Source: Duncaniella sp. (GTDB lineage: Bacteria; Bacteroidota; Bacteroidia; Bacteroidales; Muribaculaceae). From it: 43,627 bases of DNA. The notes below the pieces were generated by a model that searched no databases, had not been told where the DNA came from, and saw only the letters and a list, made by a program, of their open reading frames with translations. The position numbers were made by a program, and so were the translations under genes. This document shows positions 42,913 through 43,627 of the stretch, one piece after another (the stretch's first letter is position 1; every line of letters starts with the position of its first letter). The DNA is taken from NCBI GenBank assembly GCA_023664955.1, contig JAMPEV010000001.1, positions 475,827 to 519,453 on the forward strand, written 5' to 3'.

Positions 42913-43627
42913 ATGAAAAAAATCCTCATCACAACCAACACCCCCACACGCCGGCCAGCGCCGGCCGTTTGGGTATATAGCTTCGAGAAATACCTCCGAC
43001 GTAAGCTCTCCGAACGCGAACGTTTAATCATCACTATCCTCGAACGCCAGCACCACCGCCAACTGAAAGGCCGACTTCCACAGCCCCAACTCGTCATCGA
43101 CCCTCCCGACTTCGACTCCTCAGCACTCCTGAAGAACTACCTCAACTACCGGCTCGACAAACTCAACAACCCCGACATCCGGACCGTCGTGTTCGCTCCC
43201 GGGACAGAATACAAAGCCCCGAACCTCAACCCCCAACCAAAGAAAAAGGAACTCATCCGCTACTGCAACTACCGTGCCATCAACCGTTTCCGTGGAAGTA
43301 CCCTCGGCTTCATGCTCCTCCTCAACATCCAGGACGCCGAAGACAGCTCACCTTTCTACTCACATCCCGTCAGGTTCCAGCAGCTCTGCCGAGTCCTCTT
43401 CCCGATGCAAAGCCCATTCGGCTTCCTCATCATGCATCTCCGGCTCCCCGACAATGTGGCAAGCGTAGCAAAATTCATCCAGCACCTACCCCCGGCCATC
43501 AAACGCCACATCGCCACCAAACCCAAAGCCCCCGACCCGCCCCCACCCGTCACAGTCGTAACCATAGCCTATGTCCTCCAAACCATCGGACAGGCCATAA
43601 CCACCTACCACCCAGTAGGGACGCTCC
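42913..43627 (+). CDS. Unrecognised partial protein, C-rich coding strand
   Basis: An open frame of at least 238 codons that starts MKKILITTNTPTRRPAPAVW and continues past the window end without a stop. I do not recognise the family. It is basic and Pro-rich, with a helical stretch YLRRKLSERERLIITILERQ, a middle part NYRAINRFRGSTLGFMLLLN, and a Pro-rich linker KAPDPPPPVTVV near residue 212. There is no signal peptide or membrane helix. Third positions are mostly C and the coding strand is strikingly poor in G. A -7 box lies 29 nt upstream. The final bases match the left end of the dispersed repeat, so the frame may end within a repeat copy. Confidence 0.6.
   Translation, partial: MKKILITTNTPTRRPAPAVWVYSFEKYLRRKLSERERLIITILERQHHRQLKGRLPQPQLVIDPPDFDSSALLKNYLNYRLDKLNNPDIRTVVFAPGTEYKAPNLNPQPKKKELIRYCNYRAINRFRGSTLGFMLLLNIQDAEDSSPFYSHPVRFQQLCRVLFPMQSPFGFLIMHLRLPDNVASVAKFIQHLPPAIKRHIATKPKAPDPPPPVTVVTIAYVLQTIGQAITTYHPVGTL
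43615..43627 (+). repeat. Left end of a further dispersed repeat copy (F), cut by the window
   Basis: GTAGGGACGCTCC equals the first ten bases of the family consensus (GTAGGGACGC) and then continues out of the window. It lies in the frame of the right-edge gene. Confidence 0.4.

Noticed and set aside
42913-43627. The right-edge gene as a RAYT-type transposase that moves the repeat
   Set aside because: No HUH motif or catalytic Tyr context of Y1 transposases is visible; the QHHRQ stretch is not enough.

Overview
This window looks like an ordinary chromosomal stretch of a Bacteroidota bacterium, most likely order Bacteroidales and perhaps a gut Muribaculaceae-type organism. The family-level guess is inference; the phylum-level call is firm. 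Many genes are preceded by the Bacteroidota -7 box TAnnTTTG. In seven places this is paired with an upstream TTG at a spacing of exactly 20 nt. Shine-Dalgarno sites are mostly absent. A DUF4492 gene precedes cydAB, and pheS carries the Cys cluster typical of this phylum. I see no integrase, transposase, phage module, CRISPR array, tRNA or rRNA.

Layout. 0-7.3 kb: water channel, zinc metallopeptidase, small membrane protein, lipid A synthase lpxB (-), glucosaminidase plus a DbpA-like RNA helicase, nitroreductase (-), and an outer-membrane barrel. 7.4-14.2 kb: carAB, enolase and another barrel protein. 14.3-17.5 kb: a 40-residue membrane protein, then rhamnulokinase (-) and a GH28 pectinase (+) facing away from each other over one shared control region, a small rhamnogalacturonan/pectin use locus. 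17.7-19.7 kb (-): an A+T-richer set of secreted lipoprotein genes that looks partly decayed. 20.1-25.4 kb: pnp, ispD, recG. 25.4-28.9 kb: a candidate structured RNA, then DUF4492-cydA-cydB (bd oxidase). 29-37.2 kb: ClC transporter, lgt, pheS-nth, TRIC-type channel, AspT-like transporter, prs. 37.2-39.4 kb: S9 peptidase lipoprotein. 39.5-42.7 kb (-): DUF6155-DUF695 pair, then a C10-protease-like lipoprotein and a serpin lipoprotein in one operon. 42.9 kb to the end: an unrecognised, strongly C-rich reading frame that runs off the window.

Most of the window is housekeeping: pyrimidine/arginine precursor synthesis, glycolysis, RNA decay, isoprenoids, DNA repair, respiration, lipoprotein maturation, PRPP. 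The less ordinary parts are these. (1) A dispersed intergenic repeat of about 50 bp, with a core resembling GGACGCACCATGGTGCGTCC, occurs in six places, five of them directly behind genes in the same orientation. (2) A C10-like protein that has lost the catalytic-Cys segment is co-transcribed with a serpin whose hinge is atypical. (3) A possible structured RNA lies before the cyd operon. (4) The aquaporin and lgt leaders can fold in alternative ways. (5) The frame at the right edge is of unknown family. All function calls come from reading motifs by eye; no database search was possible.
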